DNA of 64,000 nt from Irineochytrium annulatum (GCA_027600665.1 JADGJL010000011.1:1-64000); one strand, 5' to 3'; counted from the first letter of the stretch, positions 10,688 through 20,402 are shown. Notes: a model not told the origin generated them from the sequence alone. Program-made: numbers and translations.

Positions 10688-11314
10688 ATGGCGATTGCAA
10701 TTGTCGATTACGGTATGGGTAACCTGCACAGCGTCGGCAAAGCGGTCGAACGTCTTGGCTACGAGGCGCTGGTCACGGGTGACCGGGAAGAGATTCTTGG
10801 CGCAGATGGTGTGATTCTGCCAGGCGTAGGTGCTTTTGGTGATGCGATGGTTCATTTGCGGGAGAGTGGACTGGATACGGTTGTGAAAGAAGCCGCTGCA
10901 GGTTCCAAGCCGCTGCTCGGTATCTGTCTGGGGATGCAGTTGTTGTTCAGCTCAAGTGAGGAGCATGGCGAACATGAGGGACTGGATATATTGCCAGGTA
11001 AAGTGGTGCGTTTTGCACCCGGAGAACTGAAGGTTCCTCATATGGGATGGAACCGTCTGGAATACCTGCATGCGGAAAACCCGCTGTTTGCGGGACTTGA
11101 GGCAGGACACGTCTATTTTGTGCATTCCTATCATGCACTTACTGACAACAGGGATGATCTGCTGGCGGTAACGGATTACGGACATCCGGTGACAGCCATT
11201 GTAGGCAGAGGATCCAACTTCGGCATGCAATTCCACCCGGAGAAAAGCGGAGAGCTTGGCATGAAGCTGCTCGGCAACTTTTTGGCTCTGACAGGAGCGC
11301 CTGTACAACGGTAA
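10688..11314 (+). CDS. hisH: Imidazole glycerol phosphate synthase, glutaminase subunit
   Basis: HisH releases ammonia from glutamine and passes it to HisF. At 208 residues it is a class I glutamine amidotransferase. The nucleophile cysteine is in PLLGICLGMQLLF (about residue 80), with the His/Glu pair in FGMQFHPEKSGELG near the C terminus and the oxyanion region LPGVGAF. It starts three bases after the hisB stop. Confidence 0.95.
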   Translation: MAIAIVDYGMGNLHSVGKAVERLGYEALVTGDREEILGADGVILPGVGAFGDAMVHLRESGLDTVVKEAAAGSKPLLGICLGMQLLFSSSEEHGEHEGLDILPGKVVRFAPGELKVPHMGWNRLEYLHAENPLFAGLEAGHVYFVHSYHALTDNRDDLLAVTDYGHPVTAIVGRGSNFGMQFHPEKSGELGMKLLGNFLALTGAPVQR

Positions 11315-11377
11315 AACAATCATCTCTTCTTAACTATAGAAAGCGTACAAATCTAATTCATATTCAGGAGGCCTTGT

Positions 11378-12112
11378 ATGTCATCTTTTATCCTATATCC
11401 GGCGATTGATATCCGGGACGGCAAATGTGTAAGACTGGTGCAGGGAGATTATAATCAGGAGACCGTGTACAACGATGACCCGGTTCAAGTGGCTCTATCC
11501 TGGGAGAAGCAAGGCGGTACATATGTGCATCTGGTGGATCTGGATGGTGCCAAAGCAGGTCATCCTGTTAACGATGAGCTGATCGGTCGCATTGCCTCGG
11601 CTGTGAACGTACCTGTTCAGGTGGGCGGTGGACTTCGTACAGTAGCGGATGTAGAGCGATTGCTGGGTCTGGGTGTTAGCCGGCTGATCATTGGAACAGC
11701 GGCCATTGAGGATCGTGCTTTTACAGAGGAAGTACTGGGACGTTACGGCGACAAAGTGGCAATTGGCATCGACGCTCGTAATGGTTACGTGGCAACCCGT
11801 GGATGGCTTGAAACATCGGAAGTACAGGCAGAGGTACTCGCGAAGGAATTGGCGGCGTATGGGGCAGAAACGTTTATCTTTACGGATATTTCCCGTGATG
11901 GTATGATGCAGGGTCCTAATGTGGAAGCGATTGTGTCTCTAGCCAAGGCAAGCGGACGGACCGTTATTGCTTCCGGTGGTGTGAGTGTAATGGATGATCT
12001 GCTTCGTCTGAGCCGTCACGCCGATGATGGTGTTGGTGGAGCGATCGTGGGTAAAGCACTGTATACGGGAAGCATCGATCTGTCTGAAGCGGTACGTGCA
12101 GTAAATAAGTAA
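11378..12112 (+). CDS. hisA: ProFAR isomerase
   Basis: HisA is the TIM-barrel isomerase that opens the ribose ring of ProFAR to give PRFAR. At 244 residues it has the catalytic aspartate in [14 protein letters not shown], the phosphate-binding VQVGGGLR, and the second acid in [21 protein letters not shown] precedes the ATG. The 63-base gap after hisH has no terminator. Confidence 0.95.
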   Translation: MSSFILYPAIDIRDGKCVRLVQGDYNQETVYNDDPVQVALSWEKQGGTYVHLVDLDGAKAGHPVNDELIGRIASAVNVPVQVGGGLRTVADVERLLGLGVSRLIIGTAAIEDRAFTEEVLGRYGDKVAIGIDARNGYVATRGWLETSEVQAEVLAKELAAYGAETFIFTDISRDGMMQGPNVEAIVSLAKASGRTVIASGGVSVMDDLLRLSRHADDGVGGAIVGKALYTGSIDLSEAVRAVNK

Positions 12113-12142
12113 GGGATACTCGGATAGAGAGGAAGAGGTAGC

Positions 12143-12904
12143 ATGCTGGCAAAAAGAATCATCCCCTGTCTGGACGTGAAGGACGGCCGGGTCGTCAAAG
12201 GCGTCAACTTCGTCAATCTCCGCGATGCGGGTGATCCGGTAGAGCTGGCGGCGCTATATGACCGCGAAGGCGCGGACGAATTGGTATTTCTCGATATCTC
12301 GGCTTCGGTAGAAGGTCGCGAAACGATGGAAGAAGTCGTGCGGCAGACGGCTGGCGAGATTGCTATTCCCTTTACGGTAGGTGGAGGCATCTCCAAGGTG
12401 GAGGACATGAAGCGGATTCTCCGGGCAGGAGCGGACAAAATTGCAGTGAATACAGCCGCGGTACTTAATCCGCAGTTGATTGCCGATGGTGCACGTCGCT
12501 TTGGCTCGCAGTGTATCGTGGTAGCGATCGATGCCAAGTATAACGAAGCTTGGGGCGAGTGGGAGGTCTATACACATGGTGGACGTAAACCCTCCGGCAT
12601 CAAGGCGTTGGAATGGGTTAAACAGGCTGAGAGCTTGGGCGCGGGAGAGATTCTGCTAACCAGTATGGACGCGGACGGAACAAAAGACGGTTTCGATCTG
12701 AAGCTGACGGCAGCGGTATCCGAATCTGTGCGTATACCAGTCATCGCATCGGGCGGTGCGGGCAAGGAATCTCATTTCTATGATGTATTCACCACGGGCA
12801 AAGCGGATGCAGGTCTGGCCGCAACGATTTTCCATTACAAAGAAATCGCCGTACCGGCGTTAAAACAACATTTGAGAGAACAAGGGGTGGAGATCCGTGA
12901 CTAA
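12143..12904 (+). CDS. hisF: Imidazole glycerol phosphate synthase, cyclase subunit
   Basis: HisF is the TIM-barrel cyclase partner of HisH and produces IGP and AICAR. At 253 residues it has the catalytic aspartates in [13 protein letters not shown] and [12 protein letters not shown], and phosphate-binding FTVGGGI and VIASGGAG. The next gene begins inside its last codons (8-base overlap). Confidence 0.95.
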   Translation: MLAKRIIPCLDVKDGRVVKGVNFVNLRDAGDPVELAALYDREGADELVFLDISASVEGRETMEEVVRQTAGEIAIPFTVGGGISKVEDMKRILRAGADKIAVNTAAVLNPQLIADGARRFGSQCIVVAIDAKYNEAWGEWEVYTHGGRKPSGIKALEWVKQAESLGAGEILLTSMDADGTKDGFDLKLTAAVSESVRIPVIASGGAGKESHFYDVFTTGKADAGLAATIFHYKEIAVPALKQHLREQGVEIRD

Positions 12905-13631
12905 AGTGAGCGATGAAATCAAGGAACAGTTGTCCTTGGAACAGGTTGTGGAACACATTCGTTGGAGTGATGGTTTGGTTCCTGCCATTGTGCAGGATGT
13001 GGATACTCGAGAAGTTTTAATGATGGCTTATATGAATCGCGAATCACTGAAGTTGTCGCTTGAATCCGGTGAAACCTGGTTCTGGTCACGCTCGCGTCAA
13101 GAGCTGTGGCATAAAGGGGCAACATCTGGCAACGTGCAGACCATTACTTCCCTGAAATATGATTGTGATGGTGATACTTTGTTGGTTGAGGTCAAACCGA
13201 ACGGTCCTGCCTGCCATACAGGTGCGGTAACATGTTTCCATAATGAGATCATTGGTTTGCCAGAGAAATCGACAGACAAGGCTCCGGATAAAGCCGGTGA
13301 GGCATCTGCTTCTGCGAATTCGGATTCCGAAAGTCGCTTTGAGGTATTGGCTGAACTGGAATCCGTTATTGCAGAGCGTGAACGTGAACGCCCTGAGGGT
13401 GCATATACAACCTATTTGTTTGATAAAGGTGTAGATAAAATATTGAAAAAAATCGGTGAAGAAGCGTCCGAGACGATTATCGCCGCCAAAAATAAAGATA
13501 ATGACGAGCTTCGCCTGGAAGTCAGTGACCTGATGTATCACCTGCTCGTCCTGTTACAAGAGCGCAAGCTGCCACTGGACGACATTATGTCAGAGCTGAG
13601 CCGCCGTCATGAACGGCCTCGCCGCGATTAG
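12897..13631 (+). CDS. hisIE: Bifunctional phosphoribosyl-AMP cyclohydrolase / phosphoribosyl-ATP pyrophosphatase
   Basis: This fusion of 244 residues performs steps two and three of the pathway. The N-terminal HisI domain has [17 protein letters not shown], the zinc-site region [12 protein letters not shown] and CHTG. A linker of about 35 residues rich in Ala and Ser follows. The C-terminal HisE domain has the MazG-like helices with [15 protein letters not shown] and [10 protein letters not shown]. The start is a GTG at 12897 that overlaps the hisF stop, following AAGGGGTGGAG. Confidence 0.94.
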   Translation: MTKVSDEIKEQLSLEQVVEHIRWSDGLVPAIVQDVDTREVLMMAYMNRESLKLSLESGETWFWSRSRQELWHKGATSGNVQTITSLKYDCDGDTLLVEVKPNGPACHTGAVTCFHNEIIGLPEKSTDKAPDKAGEASASANSDSESRFEVLAELESVIAERERERPEGAYTTYLFDKGVDKILKKIGEEASETIIAAKNKDNDELRLEVSDLMYHLLVLLQERKLPLDDIMSELSRRHERPRRD

Positions 13632-13643
13632 GAGGCGAGTTTC

Positions 13644-14483
13644 GTGCGTATAGACTACCATACACACCATGAGCGGTGTGGACATGCCGTTGGCAAACTG
13701 GAAGAGTATGTACAGCGTGGTGTGGAGATTGGACTATCCCAGATTGGATTGTCCGATCACATGCCATTGCTGCATGTCGATCCAGCTCAATATTATCCGG
13801 AAATGGCGATGCCTATGGATGAACTGCCGCGTTATGTAGAGGAGTGTTTCTCCCTGAAAGAACGTTACCGTGGGCAGATTGACGTACGTGTTGGTCTGGA
13901 AGGTGACTATATTGAAGGCTGGGAAACAGAGATTCGTGCAATCATTGAGCGTTATCCTTGGGACTATGTGATTGGCTCCGTTCATTTCCTCGGGGAATGG
14001 GACATTACGGATTTTCGCCAGACCCATCACTGGGAGGGCAAAGACATCCTTGAAGTATATCGTCAGTACTATGATGCCGTGAGTAAAGCAGCTGCGACGG
14101 GTCTGTACGACATTATGGGCCATACGGATGTCATTAAACGGTTCGGCTATGTTCCTTCAGAGGAGCAAACAGAAGAACGTATCTCACTGGAGAACGCAGC
14201 GCTGCAGGCTATTGCAACAAGTGGCTGCGCCATGGAGCTGAATGCTTCCGGGTTATCGAAGCCTTGCGCCGAGATGTTCCCTAGTCGCAGAATGCTGACG
14301 GAGGCCATTCGATTGGGCATTCCATTAACCATGGGTTCTGATGCGCACGATCCACTGAAGCTGGGGGATTATTTGCCTGAAGCTGAAGCACTTTTACATG
14401 AGTTGGGCTGTACGGAAGTCGCTGTTTTTGAAGGCCGTCATCGCTCGTTCATTCCTTTAAATGTAGAAGCCAGTGGAGTATAA
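13644..14483 (+). CDS. hisJ: Histidinol-phosphatase, PHP family
   Basis: This 279-residue PHP-domain phosphatase removes phosphate from L-histidinol phosphate, which supplies the step missing from monofunctional HisB. The metal ligands are in DYHTHHERCGHA at the N terminus, GLEGDY, GSVHFL, MGHTDVIKRFG and the C-terminal GSDAHDP. A GTG start follows TTAGGAGGCGAG, 12 bases after hisIE. It closes the his operon. The stretch after it carries the inverted-repeat element and no clear terminator. Confidence 0.9.
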   Translation: MRIDYHTHHERCGHAVGKLEEYVQRGVEIGLSQIGLSDHMPLLHVDPAQYYPEMAMPMDELPRYVEECFSLKERYRGQIDVRVGLEGDYIEGWETEIRAIIERYPWDYVIGSVHFLGEWDITDFRQTHHWEGKDILEVYRQYYDAVSKAAATGLYDIMGHTDVIKRFGYVPSEEQTEERISLENAALQAIATSGCAMELNASGLSKPCAEMFPSRRMLTEAIRLGIPLTMGSDAHDPLKLGDYLPEAEALLHELGCTEVAVFEGRHRSFIPLNVEASGV

Positions 14484-14512
14484 TGAGGGTAGGAAATAAC
14501 CTTTTAAAGGTA

Positions 14513-14718
14513 GTTCAAAAAGTCCGCTTTTGATTACGAATGATGCCTAAAGGCATCATTAGCATCGAATATGGAATTCAGCCGAAATAGGTGGATGCTT
14601 ACGAAGTATGTTTCCTCTGGAAACATTGTGGTTGCTCACGTAGTTTTCTCCTACGCTCCGCTACTCCATTTCTAGCTTTATCCCATCTTCTCGGTACTGA
14701 AAACCGGTCTTTTTGAAC
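14513..14718. repeat. MITE-like element with inverted ends
   Basis: The ends are near-perfect inverted repeats: GTTCAAAAAGTCCG at 14513-14526 and CGGTCTTTTTGAAC at 14705-14718. Inside are two perfect hairpins, AATGATGCCT/AGGCATCATT (14539-14560) and ATGTTTCC/GGAAACAT (14608-14626), and a shorter GTAG/CTAC pair. No coding frame fits. The right end supplies TTGAAC only about 50 bases before prs. I suspect a dispersed Paenibacillus repeat. Copy number cannot be seen here. Confidence 0.6.
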
Positions 14719-14771
14719 ACTCACTTTTAGATAAGGGATTATATAGGGGCTTCAACCCTCGGGAGGGCATT

Positions 14772-15719
14772 ATGCAGCATTCGTTACGTATTTTTTCCGG
14801 TTCATCGAACCCTAAGCTGGCAGAACAGGTATGTGACAAGCTGGGTGTACAACTGGGCAAGATCAAGCTGTCCAGGTTCAAGAGCGGAGAAATATACGTT
14901 CATTATGAAGAAACGATCCGTAATTGTGATGTGTTTCTGGTACAGTCGTTGTCTCATCCGATCAATGAGCTGTTTGTCGAGCTGTTGGTGATGATTGATG
15001 CCGCAAAGAGGGCTTCAGCACGCACTGTGAACATCATTGTTCCGTATTATGGTTATGCGCGTCAAGAGCGCAAATCTGCTCCACGGGAGCCGATCTCGGC
15101 CAAGATGGTAGCCGATGTATTAACTACGGCTGGCGCCAATCGCGTGGTAACGATCGACCTGCACGCAGCGGCCATTCAGGGATTCTTCAACATTCCAGTT
15201 GATCACATGACATCGCTGGATCTGATTAGTGATTATCTGTTGAGCAAAGGTATTGAGAACCCTGTCGTTGTCTCCCCTGATGCGGGACGAGCATCAATGG
15301 CAGAGAAGCTGGCCAATCGTCTGGATTCCCCGTTTGCCATTATGATCAAGAAACGTCCAAGCCATAATGAATCCGTGATTACCCATGTCATTGGTGATGT
15401 AGAAGGACGGACACCGATTATTATTGAGGATCTGATCGACACCGGAACAACCATTCTGAATGTGGTGGAAGGGTTGAAGGAACGCGGGTCCAAAAACGTA
15501 TATGTATGTGCAACTCACGGATTGTTCTCCGATGGAGCAGTAAGTAAGTTGAATCACCCGTCAATTGAAGAGGTGGTAGTTACGGATTCGATCGCACTGC
15601 CAGATGACCACCCCGAATGCTTCAAAGTATTACCTGTTGCGCCAATGCTGGCTCGCGCCGTACGCATTATTGTGGATGGTGGCTCCATGGCCACATTGTT
15701 TAAGGATTCTGGCATTTAG
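14772..15719 (+). CDS. prs: Ribose-phosphate pyrophosphokinase
   Basis: This enzyme makes PRPP from ribose 5-phosphate and ATP. At 315 residues it has the class I features: FSGSSNPKLAEQV, FKSGEIYVHYEETIRNCDVF, the flexible loop YYGYARQERKS, DLHAAAIQGFF, the segment VVSPDAGRASMAEKLA and the PRPP-binding loop PIIIEDLIDTGTTI. It follows the his operon, for which PRPP is the first substrate. Genomes of this group often hold a second prs beside glmU, so this could be an accessory copy (inference). GGGAGGG precedes the ATG. Confidence 0.93.
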   Translation: MQHSLRIFSGSSNPKLAEQVCDKLGVQLGKIKLSRFKSGEIYVHYEETIRNCDVFLVQSLSHPINELFVELLVMIDAAKRASARTVNIIVPYYGYARQERKSAPREPISAKMVADVLTTAGANRVVTIDLHAAAIQGFFNIPVDHMTSLDLISDYLLSKGIENPVVVSPDAGRASMAEKLANRLDSPFAIMIKKRPSHNESVITHVIGDVEGRTPIIIEDLIDTGTTILNVVEGLKERGSKNVYVCATHGLFSDGAVSKLNHPSIEEVVVTDSIALPDDHPECFKVLPVAPMLARAVRIIVDGGSMATLFKDSGI

Positions 15720-15759
15720 TGCATCGAGGATATAACGGTGTGCTGCCGGATGAAGTGTT

Positions 15760-15797
15760 CCGTGTCTGAGTTGTTGTCTGCTCAGCACGGTTTTTTT
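15760..15797 (+). terminator. Terminator after prs
   Basis: CCGTGTCTGAG pairs with CTCAGCACGG (one bulged T), followed by seven T residues. Confidence 0.8.
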
Positions 15798-15844
15798 GTT
15801 TTGGCTCTTGGAATTCAATTCTTGCATTGCTGCTCCGAGGCATG

Positions 15845-15883
15845 TGCTATAATAACATAAAATCAGTTATGATAGCGTTATCA
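15845..15883 (+). promoter_or_regulatory. Extended -10 promoter with cre-like operator
   Basis: TGCTATAAT is an extended -10 element at 15845-15853. Sixteen bases downstream, ATGATAGCGTTATCA (15869-15883) matches the cre consensus WTGNAANCGNWNNCW at all but one position and is nearly palindromic. A CcpA roadblock on the AraC-type gene that follows is the simplest reading. Confidence 0.5.
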
Positions 15884-15974
15884 TTATAGTATTCAGCCCT
15901 CAAGGTGAGATGGATGCTGAACAGTAGAACCACGGCTGAGAACATTGGCATCGTGGAGTGAGGAGTGGGGTCTA

Positions 15975-18236
15975 TTGTCTCGTAATTGGTACTACCGGTT
16001 ACTGTTCTCTTATTTCCCAATTTTTTTTCTTACGGTGACCATACTCATTTTCATCGCGTTTGTTTTCATCAATGACATCTCTAAAGAGGAAACAAAAAAA
16101 GCAGACCGGATCTCCTCCAGTTATATGATAGACACGGTGGATCGTACAATCAGGGGGATTGAACTATCCATTTTGGAAACGGTACAGAGTCAGCAGGCAT
16201 ACAGACTCTATTTTAGTAACAGAAACCAGAACAGCTCGGACACAGTGTATGCAATTGCACAAAGTTTACGGGAGCTAACGAATTCGTCCTCATGGATTCA
16301 ATCCATCTATCTATATGACAAGCGAAATAAACATGTTCTGACCGTAAGTGGCTCCAGAGAAGCGGAAGGTTTCTCGGATAAGGCATGGATTGACCAGATG
16401 GGTACCGGTTCTATCGGTTCAGGGTGGCAACCTGTCCGGGAATTCGATACGGACTCTTCTCAACGTACCCCGATTCGCGTATTAACCGTGAACAAGGACA
16501 TGCCTTTGCCTTTTGGCTCTCAGGGCACATTGGTCATTAATATCAAGATGAGCAGTATTGAACAGAGCGTAGATAGTATGGTTAATGGTCAGCTCTCATT
16601 CCTGACGATTACTGATCGGGAAGGTAAGGTTGTGTATAATGCACACTCGGACCAAGAGGGCTCGATAGATGGTCAGGAACTGAACAGGCTATCATTAGAA
16701 AGACTGGGATGGACCATATCCAGTGGAATCAAGGCCGGTAACCTATTTGGCTGGGTATCTGTCGTGTCTTATGTATGGGTAATCATTGCTATTGTGACGG
16801 TTATCTGTGCAATTGTGTATATCGTGTATATTACTCGTCGTAACTATAAACCCATTCAGATCATCATGAACCGAATTGAGTCTCATCAGATTCGAGCGTT
16901 TGAACACTCGGGGGCTCGTACGGATGAGATGAAGATGATTGACGGTGTACTTGAGAATCTGATTAATCACATGATGGATTATGACAAGAAAAGCAGGGAA
17001 AATATACTCATGCAGCGCAGTAAGTTGTTCAATGCCCTATTGCACGGTGAACACATCGAAAATGCAGAAGAGCAATTAACAGAGCTCTCTCCACTGAATG
17101 ACGTGCATGAATCGTCACGCTTTATCGTTGTTGTTGGAGAGATTAATCGTTATGAGAAGGGGTTCCAGGAGAGGTATACGAGAGGTGAACAAAATACGCT
17201 GAAGTTTGCCTTGATGAATGTTTTGCAAGAGCTGTCACGTAATACCGGAGTACAATGCTGGACGGAATGGATTAGTGTAGATCAAATTGCAATCCTTTTT
17301 GTGTTCAAAGAACAGAGTAATAACAACTTGGACATGTCTGGTCAGATTCGGGTTGTAGCTGAGGAATGCAAATCTTGGGTGGAACAAAATCTACGCATTT
17401 CCTTAAGCTTTGGCATTGGACCTATTGCTCAGGGAATCGGTGCAATACGAAGTTCTTATGCGGCAGCAGAAGCGGTAATGCAACGTAAACTTTTGATGAA
17501 CGGAGATGTCGGCCAAGCCGACTGCGGTGAACCACAGCATCCTTTGCTGGATACCTATACTTATCTGCAGATGATTGCGGACTTTGTTAAGCGGTTCCGG
17601 ATGTCGAGTGGACAGTGGCGGGAACAGTTGGAGGAGATCTTTACCGCATTTGAACAGAACAAATTGCCGGATGACGAGATTCGTTCTCTGATTCAAGCCA
17701 TGTTACAGATGCTCAGCCGAGAGGTGGCTATGATGTCGGAAGGGCTTCAGGAAGAGCTGTCTGAAGAAAACATCAACAGATGGTTAAGCGCTGTGGAAGA
17801 GGCAGAGACGCTTACGGATGTGAAAAGTCTTTTGTTCGATGGTCTGACGGACTTGTTCCGAACGTATGTAGCGGTAACGGAAACCAAGAGTTACAAAGCC
17901 ATGGTCAACGAAATGAAAAATTATATTGAAGAACAGTTTGCGAATCCTGATCTTTCCTTGAAACATCTGAGCGACCGATTCCAGATTACGGGCAAACATG
18001 CGAGTTATTTGTTCAAGACAGAATTCAACATGAAGTTTGTTGATTTTGTTACAGAGCTTCGCATGAAGGAGACGGAGCAGCTTCTGCTCAATACCGATTA
18101 CTCTTTGCAGGATATTGCCCTGAAGGTTGGGTATGCGAATGGAATTACATTAGGACGTGTATTTAAACGGGTAACGGGTATCACACCAGGAGATTATCGT
18201 CGTTTGAAACGAGAACATCGAGAACCCGAAGAGTAA
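15975..18236 (+). CDS. Membrane-bound AraC-family regulator with extracellular sensor
   Basis: This is a one-component regulator of about 753 residues. A transmembrane helix near residues 10-32 (FSYFPIFFLTVTILIFIAFV), an extracellular region of about 220 residues and a second helix (VWVIIAIVTVICAIVYIVYI) are followed by a long cytoplasmic region. The C terminus is an AraC helix-turn-helix pair (LSLKHLSDRFQITGKHASYLF, then LQDIALKVGYANGITLGRVF). The start is a TTG with GGAGTGGGG upstream. The nearest in-frame alternative, TTG 15945, has none. Such proteins normally control the adjacent sugar ABC operon, here 18683-22245, presumably on sensing its sugar outside the cell. Confidence 0.85.
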   Translation: MSRNWYYRLLFSYFPIFFLTVTILIFIAFVFINDISKEETKKADRISSSYMIDTVDRTIRGIELSILETVQSQQAYRLYFSNRNQNSSDTVYAIAQSLRELTNSSSWIQSIYLYDKRNKHVLTVSGSREAEGFSDKAWIDQMGTGSIGSGWQPVREFDTDSSQRTPIRVLTVNKDMPLPFGSQGTLVINIKMSSIEQSVDSMVNGQLSFLTITDREGKVVYNAHSDQEGSIDGQELNRLSLERLGWTISSGIKAGNLFGWVSVVSYVWVIIAIVTVICAIVYIVYITRRNYKPIQIIMNRIESHQIRAFEHSGARTDEMKMIDGVLENLINHMMDYDKKSRENILMQRSKLFNALLHGEHIENAEEQLTELSPLNDVHESSRFIVVVGEINRYEKGFQERYTRGEQNTLKFALMNVLQELSRNTGVQCWTEWISVDQIAILFVFKEQSNNNLDMSGQIRVVAEECKSWVEQNLRISLSFGIGPIAQGIGAIRSSYAAAEAVMQRKLLMNGDVGQADCGEPQHPLLDTYTYLQMIADFVKRFRMSSGQWREQLEEIFTAFEQNKLPDDEIRSLIQAMLQMLSREVAMMSEGLQEELSEENINRWLSAVEEAETLTDVKSLLFDGLTDLFRTYVAVTETKSYKAMVNEMKNYIEEQFANPDLSLKHLSDRFQITGKHASYLFKTEFNMKFVDFVTELRMKETEQLLLNTDYSLQDIALKVGYANGITLGRVFKRVTGITPGDYRRLKREHREPEE

Positions 18237-18278
18237 CGCAATGATGATCTTATTCTGAGATCTATAGATCAGGATAGC

Positions 18279-18345
18279 ACAGGGTGAATTTCATGCAGTC
18301 ACTTTCCACCAGGAGAGCAGGCTTGCAGAGGTTCGCCCTGTTTTC
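18279..18345 (+). terminator. Possible long-stem terminator after the AraC regulator
   Basis: ACAGGGTGAA (18279-18288) pairs with TTCGCCCTGT (18332-18341) with one G-U pair, followed by TTTCG. The loop is long (about 43 bases), so function is uncertain. A separate 12-base palindrome, GATCTATAGATC, lies at 18259-18270. The rest of 18237-18580 shows no gene. Confidence 0.4.
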
Positions 18346-18580
18346 GTTGAACAGCTCTCTGCTGGGAGAAATTGATGCAACTGTTTTCGCAAGATAACAA
18401 GCTAATATTCCTGATTTTTCCCGTTTACGAATATAGGCAGTGTGTGAAAATGGTTTATCCGAATGGGGACAGGCAGTTCTGAGTCGTAAGGTGTTGAGAG
18501 CCATCAAAGCCTAGAGCAGCATAGCTTTGGGAAAATAATCAGTCTGCGAAAATAGGCGTAGCATATAAACCATAATCCGT

Positions 18581-18595
18581 TTGTAAGCGCTTCCG
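18581..18595 (+). promoter_or_regulatory. cre-like site before the ABC operon
   Basis: TTGTAAGCGCTTCCG matches the CcpA cre consensus WTGNAANCGNWNNCW at 14 of 15 positions. It lies about 90 bases before the sugar-binding lipoprotein gene and overlaps a possible weak promoter (TTGTAA, 17 bases, TTATTG). Glucose repression of this operon is the expected effect. Confidence 0.6.
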
Positions 18596-18682
18596 AAACT
18601 GGTTTATTGCTAGAGTCCGCGAAGATGTGGAATACTCGGAGCAAGCCTTAAACATTCACGCAAAGTAAAAGGGGATGACAAA

Positions 18683-20272
18683 ATGATTGGAAAAGCAACC
18701 AAGGGGAGTAAGAAGAAATGGATGGGTCTGGCACTTACAATGGTAATGGGAGTGTCCTTACTTGCGGGGTGCTCGTCTGCATCAGACAAAGAATCAGCAG
18801 AAGGCGGGGCAACAACGAATGGTGAGCGTGTTACTTTGAAAGTGGAGGTTTTCGATCGTGGTAACAGTCCTTCTCCACATACGATCACTAACAACTATTT
18901 AACTAAATTTGTTCAAGAGAAATTCGGCGATCCGAATAACATTGATGTGCAATTCGTACCTGTTCAACGTTCAGAAGAAACAACGAAGCTCAACGTGTTA
19001 ATGGCCAGCCCCAGCGACGTTCCAGATATTGTGTTTGTATACGACTCCAGTGTGTTCTACCGTTATGCTCAGCAAGGTGGTCTAACTGAAGTGGGTGAAC
19101 TTCTTAATGAACATGCGCCTAACTTAAAAGAATATCTTGGCGAAGACCTATTGAAATTTGGTCAGCTTGAAGGTCAGCAATTCGCTATTCCGGGTAAACG
19201 TGCCATTACTTCCCGCTACAATTCCTATATCCGTCAGGATTGGCTCGACAAGGTTGGAATGAAGGCTCCAACAACAACAGATGAGCTTTATGAAACGCTG
19301 AAAGCGTTTAAAGAGAAAGATCCGGGTAATCTGGGCAGCAAAAACATCCCAATGGGTATGGCACTTGCCCCAGCCCAGTATGAAACATTGATTTACTCAT
19401 TTATTAAACCCGTACAAGATGGACTTACGTACAGTCAGCGTTACGAGCTACCATTGCATGATGGGTTCAAAGATGCGATGCAGTTCCTTAACAAGCTTTA
19501 CAATGAAGGTCTGATCAGCAAAGACTTCAGTCTTGATGAAGAAAAAACGCAATTGGTCAAAGATTTCCAGAACGGTAATATCGGCTACATGTCTGAGGAC
19601 GTAGGTCAGATTCTGTATGCAGATGGTATGCTTGATAATTTGTCCAAAAATGTACCGGATAGCAAAGTTGTAGCAGTTGACGCTTACACCAATCCGAATG
19701 TGGACAATAAACACATCAAATCACGCTATGGTAGCAACGGTATGTACATCATGATTCCAAAAAGCAGCAAACGTTCGGTTGAAGCAGTGAAATACCTGGA
19801 CTGGATGGCTTCTGGAACGAACTTGCTAGAGATAAACACAGGTGTTGAAGGTGAAAATTTCGATATGGTTGATGGTGTTCCAGTTGTTAAAGATGATGCA
19901 CCACAGGATGTCAAAGATCGTGTCTACAACGGTGGTGACATGGCCATTATTGCTAACGGTAAAGTTGTGGGAGATCAGGCAGCCAATGAAGCCGCATGGA
20001 TTGCAGGCTTCCCAGAACGTAACCAAGAGCTGATGAGACAGTCCATTGATATTGCTAATACGGATACGATCGGCCCGGTTATCTTCAGCAAACCAATCGA
20101 AGCAGAATCTAAATATGGTACAGCGCTAAATGATAAGTTGAAAGTGCTTATTGTGAAAACTGCGATGGCTAAACCGGCAGACTTCGAAGCGGTATATGAA
20201 AAAGAAATGAATGATTTCATGTCACTGGGTGGCACAGAACTGAAGAAAGAGCTTGAAGCAGCACTTCAGTAA
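18683..20272 (+). CDS. Sugar ABC transporter substrate-binding lipoprotein (LipO type)
   Basis: This 529-residue extracellular solute-binding protein has a lipoprotein signal peptide with lipobox LLAGC at about residues 27-31, followed by a Ser/Glu-rich linker. Its length and features (LNVLMASPSDVPDIVF, FAIPGKR, IRQDWLDKVG) fit the large binding proteins paired with YteP/YtcP-type permeases in Paenibacillus, which take up oligosaccharides. AAAGGGGATG precedes the ATG. A stem-loop lies between it and the first permease. The exact sugar cannot be read. Confidence 0.88.
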   Translation: MIGKATKGSKKKWMGLALTMVMGVSLLAGCSSASDKESAEGGATTNGERVTLKVEVFDRGNSPSPHTITNNYLTKFVQEKFGDPNNIDVQFVPVQRSEETTKLNVLMASPSDVPDIVFVYDSSVFYRYAQQGGLTEVGELLNEHAPNLKEYLGEDLLKFGQLEGQQFAIPGKRAITSRYNSYIRQDWLDKVGMKAPTTTDELYETLKAFKEKDPGNLGSKNIPMGMALAPAQYETLIYSFIKPVQDGLTYSQRYELPLHDGFKDAMQFLNKLYNEGLISKDFSLDEEKTQLVKDFQNGNIGYMSEDVGQILYADGMLDNLSKNVPDSKVVAVDAYTNPNVDNKHIKSRYGSNGMYIMIPKSSKRSVEAVKYLDWMASGTNLLEINTGVEGENFDMVDGVPVVKDDAPQDVKDRVYNGGDMAIIANGKVVGDQAANEAAWIAGFPERNQELMRQSIDIANTDTIGPVIFSKPIEAESKYGTALNDKLKVLIVKTAMAKPADFEAVYEKEMNDFMSLGGTELKKELEAALQ

Positions 20273-20349
20273 GCGCTATTAAATAAACAGATTCATCTTC
20301 TAATTACTAAATAAATATGTAATTCACTGCATAACTTTGGAAGGAACGT

Positions 20350-20371
20350 GTGCCGCCAGTATGGGCGGCAC
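20350..20371 (+). other. Intercistronic stem-loop
   Basis: The perfect stem GTGCCGCC-AGTATG-GGCGGCAC lies between the binding-protein and permease genes without a proper T run. Such hairpins commonly stabilise the upstream message or reduce read-through, giving more binding protein than permease. Confidence 0.6.
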
Positions 20372-20402
20372 AGCCGTTTCTTGTTGATAGGAGGAAACCG
20401 AT

